Of a stretch of 20,193 nucleotides of DNA, positions 13,336 through 19,633 are shown in pieces. Source of the DNA: Aphodomonas sp964553125. Its GTDB lineage: Bacteria > Bacillota > Clostridia > Christensenellales > Aristaeellaceae. A program made the position numbers and the translations under genes. Positions within the stretch are counted from its first letter, which is position 1. Each line of letters begins with the position of its first letter. The notes below the pieces were generated by a model. The model was not told the origin of the DNA, did no database searches, and saw only the letters and a program-made list of their open reading frames with translations. The stretch lies in contig CAZKJW010000039.1 of the NCBI GenBank assembly GCA_964553125.1, positions 1-20,193 of the forward strand, written 5' to 3'.

Positions 13336-15129
13336 TCAGGCGACGGTGACCGATTTGGCCAGATTGCGCGGCGTATCGATGGGCAGCCCGAGCCGCTTCG
13401 CCGTTTCATAAGCCAGCAGCTGCAGGCAGACCGCCTCGGCATAAACCGCCGAGTAGCCTTTCTTCGCCGGCATCCGGCAGACGGTCAGGTTCTCCGCGTC
13501 CTCCACGCCCTGCATGTCCTCCGTGGTGAACAGATAGACGCTGCCGCCGCGCGAGAGCACCTCCTGCACCGAAAGCAGCACGCGGCTGCGCGTCGCCTCC
13601 TGCGTGAGGAAGCACACGCTCGGCACGCCCGGCTCAATGAGCGAAATGGTGCCGTGCTTGAGCTCGCCCGCCGCGATAGACTCCGCGTGCAGGTAGCTGA
13701 TCTCCTTGAGCTTGAGCGAACCTTCGCAGGCAATGGCGTAATCGACCGCGCGCCCGAGGAAAAACACGTCCTTGGCGGTGTGGATTTCATCGGCGATGCG
13801 CACGATTTCCGGCCGCAGCGCAATCGTTTCGGCGACGATTTTTTCGGCCGCGCACAGCGCGGCGGTTTCAGCGCGCTCGCCCGCCTCGTCCAGCAGCCCG
13901 CGCAGCCGCGCCATGCGGATCGCCGCCAGATACAGCACGGCAATCTGCGCCGTGAACGCCTTCGTGCTGGCCACGGCAATTTCAGGGCCGCACGAGGTGT
14001 GCAGCACATGTCCGCACTCGCGCTCCATCACCGTGCCCTGCCGGTTGATAATCGCAAGCACCTTGCCGCCCTGCTCCTTCACGCTGCGCAGCGCCGCGAG
14101 GGTATCGGCCGTTTCGCCCGACTGCGAAACGAAAATGGTCAGGCTGTCGTCCTCCACGCGCACGCCCGCGTCGCAGAATTCTGAAGCGATAAAGCTCGTC
14201 GTCTCCACGCCGGCAATTTTGCGGAAATAGTGCGCCGCGACAAGCCCGGCGTGCATGGCGGTGCCGCACGCGACGACATTGACGCGCTTTACGTCAAAGA
14301 CCGAATCCTCCACGCCGTCGCACGAAAAATCGACGCGTCCGTCGGATGTGACATAGCGGCTGACCGTGCGGTGCAGCGTCTGCGGTTCTTCGAGAATTTC
14401 CTTGAGCATGTAGTGCTCGTGGCCTTCCCGGCCCTGGCTGCGGTCGGTCGTGGCCAAGGCGAGCTTCTTCGCGCCGCCCTCGACAAAGCGCATCCCGGCG
14501 GAGGTAATCTCCGTCACGGTATGTTCGTCCGGAACGTAATATTCGCCGCACTGCGGAAACGTTGACGGGTCGGAGGAAAGGAACACGCCGCTTTCCGTCT
14601 GCATCAGCGCCAGCGGGCTTTCGCGCCGCGCGGTAAAGATGCAGCCGGGGCGATCGCAAAACACGACGGCCAGCGCATAGGAGCCCTTCAGGCGCTTCTG
14701 CGCCGCAAGAATCGCCGCAACCGGATCGCCCCGATATTCGCTGTCGATCACCGCCGCCGCAATTTCGGTATCCGTATCGGATACGGGCGCGTAGTTCAGC
14801 TCCGCGCGCAGCTCGCGGAAGTTTTCAATGATGCCGTTATGCACAAGCGTCACGCGGCCCGCCGTATGCGGATGCGCGTTCCGAACAGAAACGCCGCCGT
14901 GCGTCGCCCAGCGCGTATGCGCAATGGCCGTGCCCGCGTCCTTCGCGCCGGCGGCCATAGCCGTAAGATTCTGCACGCGGCCGGTGGTTCGAAGCGTTTT
15001 GATCGCGCCCTGCGCGTCAAAAAACGCAACGCCCGCGCTGTCGTATCCGCGATATTCAAGCCGTGAAAGCCCTTCGAGCACCGGCGCAAGCGCCTCGCCT
15101 CCGCCGCAGTATCCATAAATTCCGCACAT
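13336..15129 (-). CDS. glmS: Glutamine-fructose-6-phosphate aminotransferase GlmS
   Basis: Makes glucosamine-6-phosphate from fructose-6-phosphate and glutamine, the committed step to UDP-GlcNAc; cytosolic, 597 aa, full length. The N-terminal glutaminase has the nucleophile C2 (MCGIYGY) and the loops EYRGYDSAG and HTRWATHGG. The conserved EHYMLKEI (238-245) begins the isomerase half. SIS domain one contains SQSGETADT (335-343). SIS domain two contains the segment starting at residue 468 (CEGSLKLKE) and HAES. The C-terminus PRNLAKSVTVA is the family tail. AAAGGA lies about 12 bases before ATG 15129. Expression should fall when GlcN-6-P accumulates, through the self-cleaving leader ribozyme. 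Confidence 0.98.
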   Translation of the reverse strand: MCGIYGYCGGGEALAPVLEGLSRLEYRGYDSAGVAFFDAQGAIKTLRTTGRVQNLTAMAAGAKDAGTAIAHTRWATHGGVSVRNAHPHTAGRVTLVHNGIIENFRELRAELNYAPVSDTDTEIAAAVIDSEYRGDPVAAILAAQKRLKGSYALAVVFCDRPGCIFTARRESPLALMQTESGVFLSSDPSTFPQCGEYYVPDEHTVTEITSAGMRFVEGGAKKLALATTDRSQGREGHEHYMLKEILEEPQTLHRTVSRYVTSDGRVDFSCDGVEDSVFDVKRVNVVACGTAMHAGLVAAHYFRKIAGVETTSFIASEFCDAGVRVEDDSLTIFVSQSGETADTLAALRSVKEQGGKVLAIINRQGTVMERECGHVLHTSCGPEIAVASTKAFTAQIAVLYLAAIRMARLRGLLDEAGERAETAALCAAEKIVAETIALRPEIVRIADEIHTAKDVFFLGRAVDYAIACEGSLKLKEISYLHAESIAAGELKHGTISLIEPGVPSVCFLTQEATRSRVLLSVQEVLSRGGSVYLFTTEDMQGVEDAENLTVCRMPAKKGYSAVYAEAVCLQLLAYETAKRLGLPIDTPRNLAKSVTVA

Positions 15130-15299
15130 CGTTCAATCATCCTTTCTTTTTTGCGTAAAGCAACCTTGCCGCGCGCTCCCTCATTCTTTAGCGTACAGCA
15201 AACAGGGCATGGATCATTCCATGTCGTCGGAGATGATGCGATTATTCTGTGCGTTAAAATCAGATGTAAAACAACAAAAAAGGAAAAGAAAATTTTCCA
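15130..15299 (-). promoter_or_regulatory. glmS leader between ribozyme and start codon
   Basis: About 170 nt of untranslated leader with no gene seen. Minus-strand GGAAAA-TTTTC-TTTTCC followed by six T (15298-15276) resembles a weak terminator or attenuator, but the stem has only two G-C pairs. A second small hairpin, CATGGA-ATGA-TCCATG, lies at 15208-15223. The rest is unstructured by eye up to the ribosome binding site near 15142. Confidence 0.4.
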
Positions 15300-15435
15300 C
15301 CGGCTGCAGCCCCTCTGTTCCGGTCGTTACCGTCCGGGTTTAAAACTGCATCACGCATCCGGCCTGCGGCAGGGCACCCGCCGAAAACTTCGATAACCCT
15401 GCACCTCGTCAACCGCCAAGGGCGGTTCTGGCGCT
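15300..15435 (-). ncRNA. glmS: glmS ribozyme (GlcN-6-P-responsive self-cleaving riboswitch)
   Basis: Minus-strand RNA matching the glmS ribozyme. Cleavage would fall between A (15435) and G (15434) of A|GCGCC. P1 is a perfect 7-bp stem AACCGCC/GGCGGTT with a CTT loop. The conserved GACGAGG, the GCAGGG/CCCTGC pairing and the segment TCGGCGGGTGCC (whose GGCG pairs with 5' GCGCC in the core pseudoknot) follow. Downstream, AAACC, GGTAAC and GAACAGAG match the conserved P3/P4 region. GlcN-6-P acts as cofactor for cleavage; known 5'-OH products are degraded by RNase J in Bacillus. The 3' boundary is approximate. Confidence 0.95.
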
Positions 15436-15471
15436 AAAATAATGTTTTCCCGCACATAAAACCGCATATTT

Positions 15472-15494
15472 TCAGCCTGCTCCCGTCAGGCTGA
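15472..15494 (-). promoter_or_regulatory. 5'-terminal stem-loop of the glmS transcript
   Basis: A perfect 8-bp hairpin TCAGCCTG-ACGGGAG-CAGGCTGA begins one or two bases after the predicted transcription start (about 15496). It has no U-tract, so it is not a terminator. A 5' cap-like hairpin could protect the uncleaved mRNA until the ribozyme removes it. Confidence 0.55.
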
Positions 15495-15502
15495 TCGGAG
15501 CG

Positions 15503-15531
15503 ATTATAGCATACCCGCCGCGTTTTGGCAA
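15503..15531 (-). promoter_or_regulatory. Promoter of the glmS operon
   Basis: On the minus strand TTGCCA (15531-15526) and a perfect TATAAT (15508-15503) are 17 bp apart, with extended -10 TGC. The -35 box begins 2 bp after the stop of the metallopeptidase gene. The leader to GlmS is about 365 nt. Confidence 0.85.
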
Positions 15532-15532
15532 C

Positions 15533-16057
15533 TCACGGGTTTTCCTCGCCGCGCAGCAGCTTCCAGCGCGCCTTATAGTCCGGCATTTCCGCCGCCACCA
15601 CGGAATAAAACGCCGCGCTGTGGTTCTTCTCGCGGATGTGCGCCAGCTCGTGCACGACGACATACTCAATCGCCTCCGCCGGGTAGCGCATCAGCCGCCA
15701 CGAAAAGCAAAGCGCGTTCTTCGCGCTGCAGCTGCCGAAGCGCCGCCGCGCGCCGGTAATCCGGATGCCCGTCGGCGAAACGCCCATGCTCGCGGCATGT
15801 TTTTCAACCAGCGGCGGCAGAATCTCCCATGCGCGCGCAATCAGCGCCTCCTGCTCCTGCGCGCTTGGCTCGGGATATTTTTCGGCGCGCAGGCGCGCCT
15901 GCTCCACCTGCGCGGCAATCCACGCCTCATGCAGCGAAAGGAAGCGCTCGATCTCCCGCTTTGGCAGGCGCTTCGGCGCGCGCACGACAATCTCCGCCTC
16001 CGGCGTCACGGAAATGCACAGCGTTTTTCTGTCGGTCCGAATCAGCGTGTAGTTCAT
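15533..16057 (-). CDS. YgjP/WLM-type zinc metallopeptidase
   Basis: A 174-aa member of the YgjP-like metal-dependent hydrolase family (DUF45/M48 relatives). The zinc motif HELAH is at 136-140 with a likely third ligand H146 (EKNHSAAF). The family motif RRFGSCSAKN precedes FSWRLM. No signal peptide or membrane helix is seen, so it is probably cytosolic; the substrate is unknown. The start at ATG 16057 overlaps the GTPase stop codon (ATGA) with GGAGGG a few bases upstream, indicating co-translation with that gene. Confidence 0.9.
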   Translation of the reverse strand: MNYTLIRTDRKTLCISVTPEAEIVVRAPKRLPKREIERFLSLHEAWIAAQVEQARLRAEKYPEPSAQEQEALIARAWEILPPLVEKHAASMGVSPTGIRITGARRRFGSCSAKNALCFSWRLMRYPAEAIEYVVVHELAHIREKNHSAAFYSVVAAEMPDYKARWKLLRGEENP

Positions 16058-18018
16058 ATGCCCTCCGGCGGCTCGCACTGCGCCCACTCCCGCACGTGGT
16101 CCCATTTCACGCGCACGCCCGCGCCCTTCTGGCAGAAAACGGAATCCGGCGTGTCGTCGGCCAGCGGATTGTATCCTGCTTGCGCAATGATGCGCGCGGC
16201 GTCCTCCTCGCGGCAGGGCGCGTAGCGGCTCAGGCGCACGGTCAGCGCGCCCTTGCCATGCGTCGCGGTCAGGAATTCCGTCTGATACCCCGAAAGCGCG
16301 GCGAACGGCGCTTCCCCGCGCAGCGTCACACGATCCGCGTCATATGCGGGCGGGTCGATCTGCGCGCGCATCCGCGACAAATCCCCCGCCAGCCGGCCGT
16401 AGCACTCGGACGGCGCGCGCATGGAAAACCGGCAGATCGGCTCAAGCAGCACGCTCTCGGAGAACATGAGCGCGTTGCGGATCGCGCGATAGACGCTCTG
16501 CCGGAAATCGCCGCCCTCCGTGTGCTTCAGATGCGCGCGCCCAGTCAGAAGCTCCACGCGAACATCCGTCAGCGGCGCGCCCGTCAGCACGCCCTTGTGC
16601 GGCTTTTCCATCACGTGCGTTTCGATCAGCCGCTGCCAGTTCAGCGCAAGCGTATCGACATGGCACAGCGAGCGGAACGTGATCCCGCTGCCCGGCTCCG
16701 TCGGAACCAGCCGGAGCCACGCCTCGGCATAATGGCGCAGCGGCTCATAGTGCCCGATTCCCACGCACGGCGCTTTGACCGTTTCCCGATACAGCACCCG
16801 CGCCGGGCCGAACGACACCTCCAGCCCGAAGCGCGTCCTGAGCAGCTCGCGCAGCACTTCCAGCTGAATTGCGCCCATCACGCGCACGGAAATCCCGCCG
16901 TCGCTCTCGCGCGTTTCCGTCTGCAGGGAGCTTTCCTCCTCTTCCAGCATTTTCAGCGCCGCCAGCACGCGGCTCTGCGGCGTTTCCGCGCTCCACAGCA
17001 CGTCCGCGCACAGCATCGGCTCGCACGTCCACTCGTGCGCGCGGCGCTTCGCGCCCTCGCCGAGCGTGTCGCCCGGCATAACGCCCGCCAGCCCCGCGCA
17101 TGCGCACAGATCGCCCGCCTGCACGCGCTCGACGCTTCGCGCTTTCGCGCCGTGCCACATGGAGAGCGCGGAAATTTTCTCCGTCCCCTGCGGCGTTCTG
17201 ATTTCATCGCGAACGGCCGCCGCGCCCGAGAGCACCTGAAAGAAGCACAGCCTGCCGCCCTGCGCGTCGTGACGAATCTTATAGACCCGCGCGCGGAAGG
17301 GCTCGCGTTCCCGCTGCTGCCATGCGGTTTTGACAAGCGCGCGCAGGGCGCGCACAAACGCGTCCACCCCGTCGCCGCGCAGCGCGGAACCCGCCAGCAC
17401 CGGAAACACTGCGCACTCCATCACCTGCTTTGACAGCGCTGCAAGCCACGCGGTCTCGTCGTAGCCCGTTTCAAACAGGCGCTCCATCAGCGCTTCATCC
17501 CGCGCGGCGACTTCTTCCACAAGCGCGTCCGACATCGCGCCGCCCGCAAAGCCGCGCGCATCGATCACGTCGGGCGAAAGCAGCCGCTTCATCTGCGCAA
17601 TCGCGCCGTCCGCGTCCGCACCCTCGCGGTCGGTCTTGTTGAGAAAAATCAGCGTCGGAACGCGATTGTCACGCAGCAGGCGGAACACCGTTTCGGTGTG
17701 GCTCTGCACGCCCTCCGCGCAGCTGACGACAACCACGGCCGCGTCCATCACGGAAATCGCCCGCTCCATTTCGGGCGAAAAATCGGCGTGACCGGGCGTG
17801 TCCACCCAGAAAATCGTATCGCCGTCCCGCTCTATCAGCGCCTGATCGGAAAAAATTGTAATTCCCCGCTCGCGTTCGATCGGGTGCGCGTCCAGAAACG
17901 CGTCGCCATGATCGACGCGCCCCATCGTCCGGATGGAACCGGACAGCGACAGCACGCGCTCGGAGAAGGTTGTTTTGCCCGCGTCTACGTGCGCGAGCAC
18001 GCCAATCGTCATCTTCAT
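16054..18018 (-). CDS. TetM-like (EF-G family) translational GTPase
   Basis: A 654-aa ribosome-associated GTPase with the EF-G/TetM domain order. G motifs are AHVDAGKTT (9-17), RGIT (51-54), DTPGH (73-77) and NKTD (127-130). Domain IV carries HLKHTEGGDFRQ, and the C-terminus contains NPLADDTPDSVFC and VRVKWDHV, which I recall from a chromosomal clostridial branch usually annotated as tetracycline-resistance protein. The C-terminal tip differs from true TetM, so resistance should not be assumed; a role in ribosome rescue or protection is possible. ATG 18018 fits the TetM N-terminus. It has no Shine-Dalgarno and lies 7 bases after a -10 box, so the mRNA looks leaderless. The only alternative close by is ATG 18012. 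Confidence 0.88.
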   Translation of the reverse strand: MKMTIGVLAHVDAGKTTFSERVLSLSGSIRTMGRVDHGDAFLDAHPIERERGITIFSDQALIERDGDTIFWVDTPGHADFSPEMERAISVMDAAVVVVSCAEGVQSHTETVFRLLRDNRVPTLIFLNKTDREGADADGAIAQMKRLLSPDVIDARGFAGGAMSDALVEEVAARDEALMERLFETGYDETAWLAALSKQVMECAVFPVLAGSALRGDGVDAFVRALRALVKTAWQQREREPFRARVYKIRHDAQGGRLCFFQVLSGAAAVRDEIRTPQGTEKISALSMWHGAKARSVERVQAGDLCACAGLAGVMPGDTLGEGAKRRAHEWTCEPMLCADVLWSAETPQSRVLAALKMLEEEESSLQTETRESDGGISVRVMGAIQLEVLRELLRTRFGLEVSFGPARVLYRETVKAPCVGIGHYEPLRHYAEAWLRLVPTEPGSGITFRSLCHVDTLALNWQRLIETHVMEKPHKGVLTGAPLTDVRVELLTGRAHLKHTEGGDFRQSVYRAIRNALMFSESVLLEPICRFSMRAPSECYGRLAGDLSRMRAQIDPPAYDADRVTLRGEAPFAALSGYQTEFLTATHGKGALTVRLSRYAPCREEDAARIIAQAGYNPLADDTPDSVFCQKGAGVRVKWDHVREWAQCEPPEGI

Positions 18019-18025
18019 GCCGCTT

Positions 18026-18054
18026 ATTTTAGCAGTCTTTTTCTCATCCTGCAA
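18026..18054 (-). promoter_or_regulatory. Promoter of the GTPase gene, leaderless
   Basis: On the minus strand TTGCAG (18054-18049) and TAAAAT (18031-18026) are 17 bp apart, with extended -10 TGC. Seven bases separate the -10 box from ATG 18018. It is back to back with the plus-strand promoter at 18057-18085. Confidence 0.7.
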
Positions 18055-18056
18055 GG

Positions 18057-18085
18057 TGGACAAGCCCGCGCGCGGGTGCTATGAT
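18057..18085 (+). promoter_or_regulatory. Promoter of the homocysteine methyltransferase-like gene
   Basis: TGGACA (18057-18062) and TATGAT (18080-18085) are 17 bp apart with extended -10 TGC. A 12-bp palindrome CCCGCGCGCGGG (18065-18076) fills the spacer. The 5' UTR would be only about 12 nt and just holds the GAGGTG ribosome binding site. Confidence 0.65.
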
Positions 18086-18103
18086 GTGCGCGAGGTGAAC
18101 TTC

Positions 18104-18934
18104 ATGGCAGCTTTGACCCCGCCGCTGCTCTTTGACGGCGCAACGGGCACGGCGCTTCTTGCGCGCGGCCTGCGGTTCGATTGTCCCGAACGGCTGAACC
18201 TGACGCGCCCCGACGCGGTTCTGGCGGTGCATCGCGCTTACGTCGAAGCAGGCGCGGACGTTATCGAGACAAACACGCTCGGCGCAAACCCGCTGCGTCT
18301 GCGCGCGTTCGGGCTGGAAGCGGAATGCGAGCGCATCACGGAGGCGGCCGTTCTCAACGCACGCGCAAGCGGCGCGCGGTTTGTCGCCTGCTCTGTCGGC
18401 ACGACGCTCGCATACGGCAGCGCTTCCGACGACGAACTTCTGCGCGCGTTCGCGCGGCAGATGCGTGCAGCCGCCCGCGCCGGAGCGGATCTGATTTTCT
18501 GCGAAACGCTGACCTGCCTTTCCGAAGCGCGGCTGATGTTTGCCGCCGCTCGGGAGACGCAGCTTCCCTTCGCCGCTTCGTTCTTCTTCGGCTCCGGCGG
18601 CACATCGCCCTCGGGCGACACGCCGCGCGCCTGCGCGCAGGCGGCGCAGGAGGTGGGCGCGGCGCTGGTCGGGCTCAACTGCATAAACGATGCGGCAATC
18701 CTCCTGCCCGCGCTTTGCGAAATGCGTGCTGCGTGTACGCTGCCGCTCGTCGTGCAGCCCAGCGCAGGGCTTCCCGGCCATATCGTCAGCCCGCAGTCGT
18801 TCGCCGCGCTCATTGCCGAAGCGCTGCGCGCCGGCGCTTCCTGTGTCGGCGGCTGCTGCAGCACAACCCCCGCGCACATCCGGCGCATCGCGCCGATGCT
18901 GCGCAAAAAGGAGACTGCACATGAGCAAATATGA
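18104..18934 (+). CDS. Homocysteine S-methyltransferase-domain protein
   Basis: A 276-aa single-domain member of the pfam02574 family, which transfers a methyl group to homocysteine or a related thiol. The N-terminal DGATGTALL loop, ETNTLGAN (55-62) and the zinc ligands C193 (GLNC) and C251/C252 (GGCC) are visible. It equals the first module of MetH, without the folate, cobalamin or activation domains. The methyl donor could be S-methylmethionine, a betaine or a partner corrinoid protein; the sequence does not decide. GAGGTG six bases before ATG 18104 marks the start. The last 14 bp overlap the next gene. Confidence 0.88.
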   Translation: MAALTPPLLFDGATGTALLARGLRFDCPERLNLTRPDAVLAVHRAYVEAGADVIETNTLGANPLRLRAFGLEAECERITEAAVLNARASGARFVACSVGTTLAYGSASDDELLRAFARQMRAAARAGADLIFCETLTCLSEARLMFAAARETQLPFAASFFFGSGGTSPSGDTPRACAQAAQEVGAALVGLNCINDAAILLPALCEMRAACTLPLVVQPSAGLPGHIVSPQSFAALIAEALRAGASCVGGCCSTTPAHIRRIAPMLRKKETAHEQI

Positions 18935-19139
18935 TTCTCTCTGGCGGCGTCTCGGGCAAACCGACGCAGATTCCCTGTTGCTGACGTTTGATGAAATCGG
19001 CGAAATCTCCGGCGCTGCGCTCGATCACTCGTTCCTGAAATACAAAAAAGAAGCGGCCGCCTTCGGCTGGGAGGTCGGCAAGATTTCGCTCAAGGAAAAA
19101 ACCGTCGCCTTGCGCAAGCTAAAAAACGAAACGCCATAA
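18921..19139 (+). CDS. Small conserved-looking protein, 72 aa
   Basis: A soluble 72-aa protein (MSKYDSLWRRL...). It contains LTFDEIGEISG (20-30) and ends in a basic strand-rich segment (EVGKISLKEKTVALRK). The pattern KYD-x-L, LTF-x-EIE-x-I-x-G resembles small proteins of a DUF7662-like family, which I mention from memory only; this copy is short. GGAG ten bases before ATG 18921 and a 14-bp overlap with the preceding gene support translation and coupling. I know no function. Confidence 0.72.
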   Translation: MSKYDSLWRRLGQTDADSLLLTFDEIGEISGAALDHSFLKYKKEAAAFGWEVGKISLKEKTVALRKLKNETP

Positions 19140-19164
19140 CGGCAGAAAGGAGCCGCCTCCGCCC

Positions 19165-19518
19165 ATGAACGCCGCTGATTCTTCCGCCTTTTGGGAGGCG
19201 CTTGACGCGCTCGTACGCAGCTCGAAGCTCATCATCGACCGCCCGCGCGGCACGGCGCACCCGAAACACCCCGGCTTCCGCTACCCGCTCGATTACGGCT
19301 TTCTCGAAGGCACCGCCTCCATGGACGGCGGCGGCATCGACGTCTGGCTCGGCAGCGACCCGGCGCAAAAAATCGACGCGGTCGTCTGCACGGTCGATCT
19401 GCTCAAGCGCGACAGCGAGATCAAAATCCTCATCGGCTGCACCGAAGCCGAGAAACAAACCGTTCTTCGCGCGCACAACGAAACGGAGTTTATGAAGGGG
19501 ATTCTCGTCCGCAGATAA
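19165..19518 (+). CDS. Short inorganic-pyrophosphatase-like protein
   Basis: A 117-aa protein related to soluble family I inorganic pyrophosphatase but much shorter than the usual 165-220 aa. It has IDRPRGTAHP, YPLDYGFLEGT (40-50) and DGGGIDVWLG (54-63). The canonical DGDPLD loop has three Asp; here the middle one is Gly (G56), while D54 and D59 remain. The C-terminal part of the standard fold is missing. Either it is a reduced pyrophosphatase or it has another phosphate-ester role. AAAGGAG is 12 bases before ATG 19165, a long spacing. It follows the 72-aa gene by 25 bp in the same operon. Confidence 0.8.
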   Translation: MNAADSSAFWEALDALVRSSKLIIDRPRGTAHPKHPGFRYPLDYGFLEGTASMDGGGIDVWLGSDPAQKIDAVVCTVDLLKRDSEIKILIGCTEAEKQTVLRAHNETEFMKGILVRR

Positions 19519-19519
19519 G

Positions 19520-19575
19520 GCCGCGCCCTGCGCGGCAAAAAATATCCGCCGCAAACGCACGGAAAACCGCGGCGG
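19520..19575. other. Two GC-rich hairpins between the pyrophosphatase gene and alaS
   Basis: A perfect 7-bp stem GCCGCGC-CCT-GCGCGGC (19520-19536) is followed by six A on the plus strand. CCGCCGC (19546-19552) pairs with GCGGCGG (19569-19575). Neither has a plus-strand U-tract, so they are not standard terminators. They may slow polymerase or protect the upstream mRNA 3' end. Confidence 0.5.
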
Positions 19576-19578
19576 GAA

Positions 19579-19608
19579 TTGACAAAATCCCTCCCGTTGT
19601 GCAATAAT
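19579..19608 (+). promoter_or_regulatory. alaS: Promoter of alaS
   Basis: A perfect TTGACA (19579-19584) and AATAAT (19603-19608) are 18 bp apart. Transcription would start near 19615, leaving a leader of about 19 nt. That is too short for a T-box riboswitch. Confidence 0.75.
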
Positions 19609-19633
19609 GTCACACTGAAAAGGAGTGATACGA

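Noticed and set aside
15829..17433. 534-codon plus-strand frame opposite the GTPase
   Set aside because: Arg/Ala-rich shadow with no motifs, caused by high GC and few stop codons on the opposite strand.
16054..18018. Calling the GTPase a tetracycline-resistance gene
   Set aside because: It has the TetM fold, but the C-terminal and domain IV motifs fit a chromosomal clostridial branch, and there is no resistance context.
18063..18103. SAM riboswitch before the homocysteine methyltransferase-like gene
   Set aside because: The predicted leader is only about 12 nt.
19520..19542. Intrinsic terminator after the pyrophosphatase-like gene
   Set aside because: The stem is perfect, but a run of A, not T, follows on the plus strand; on the minus strand the T-run precedes the stem.
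19519..19633. T-box riboswitch upstream of alaS
   Set aside because: The promoter lies about 50 bp from the start codon, so the leader is about 19 nt; no T-box core was seen.
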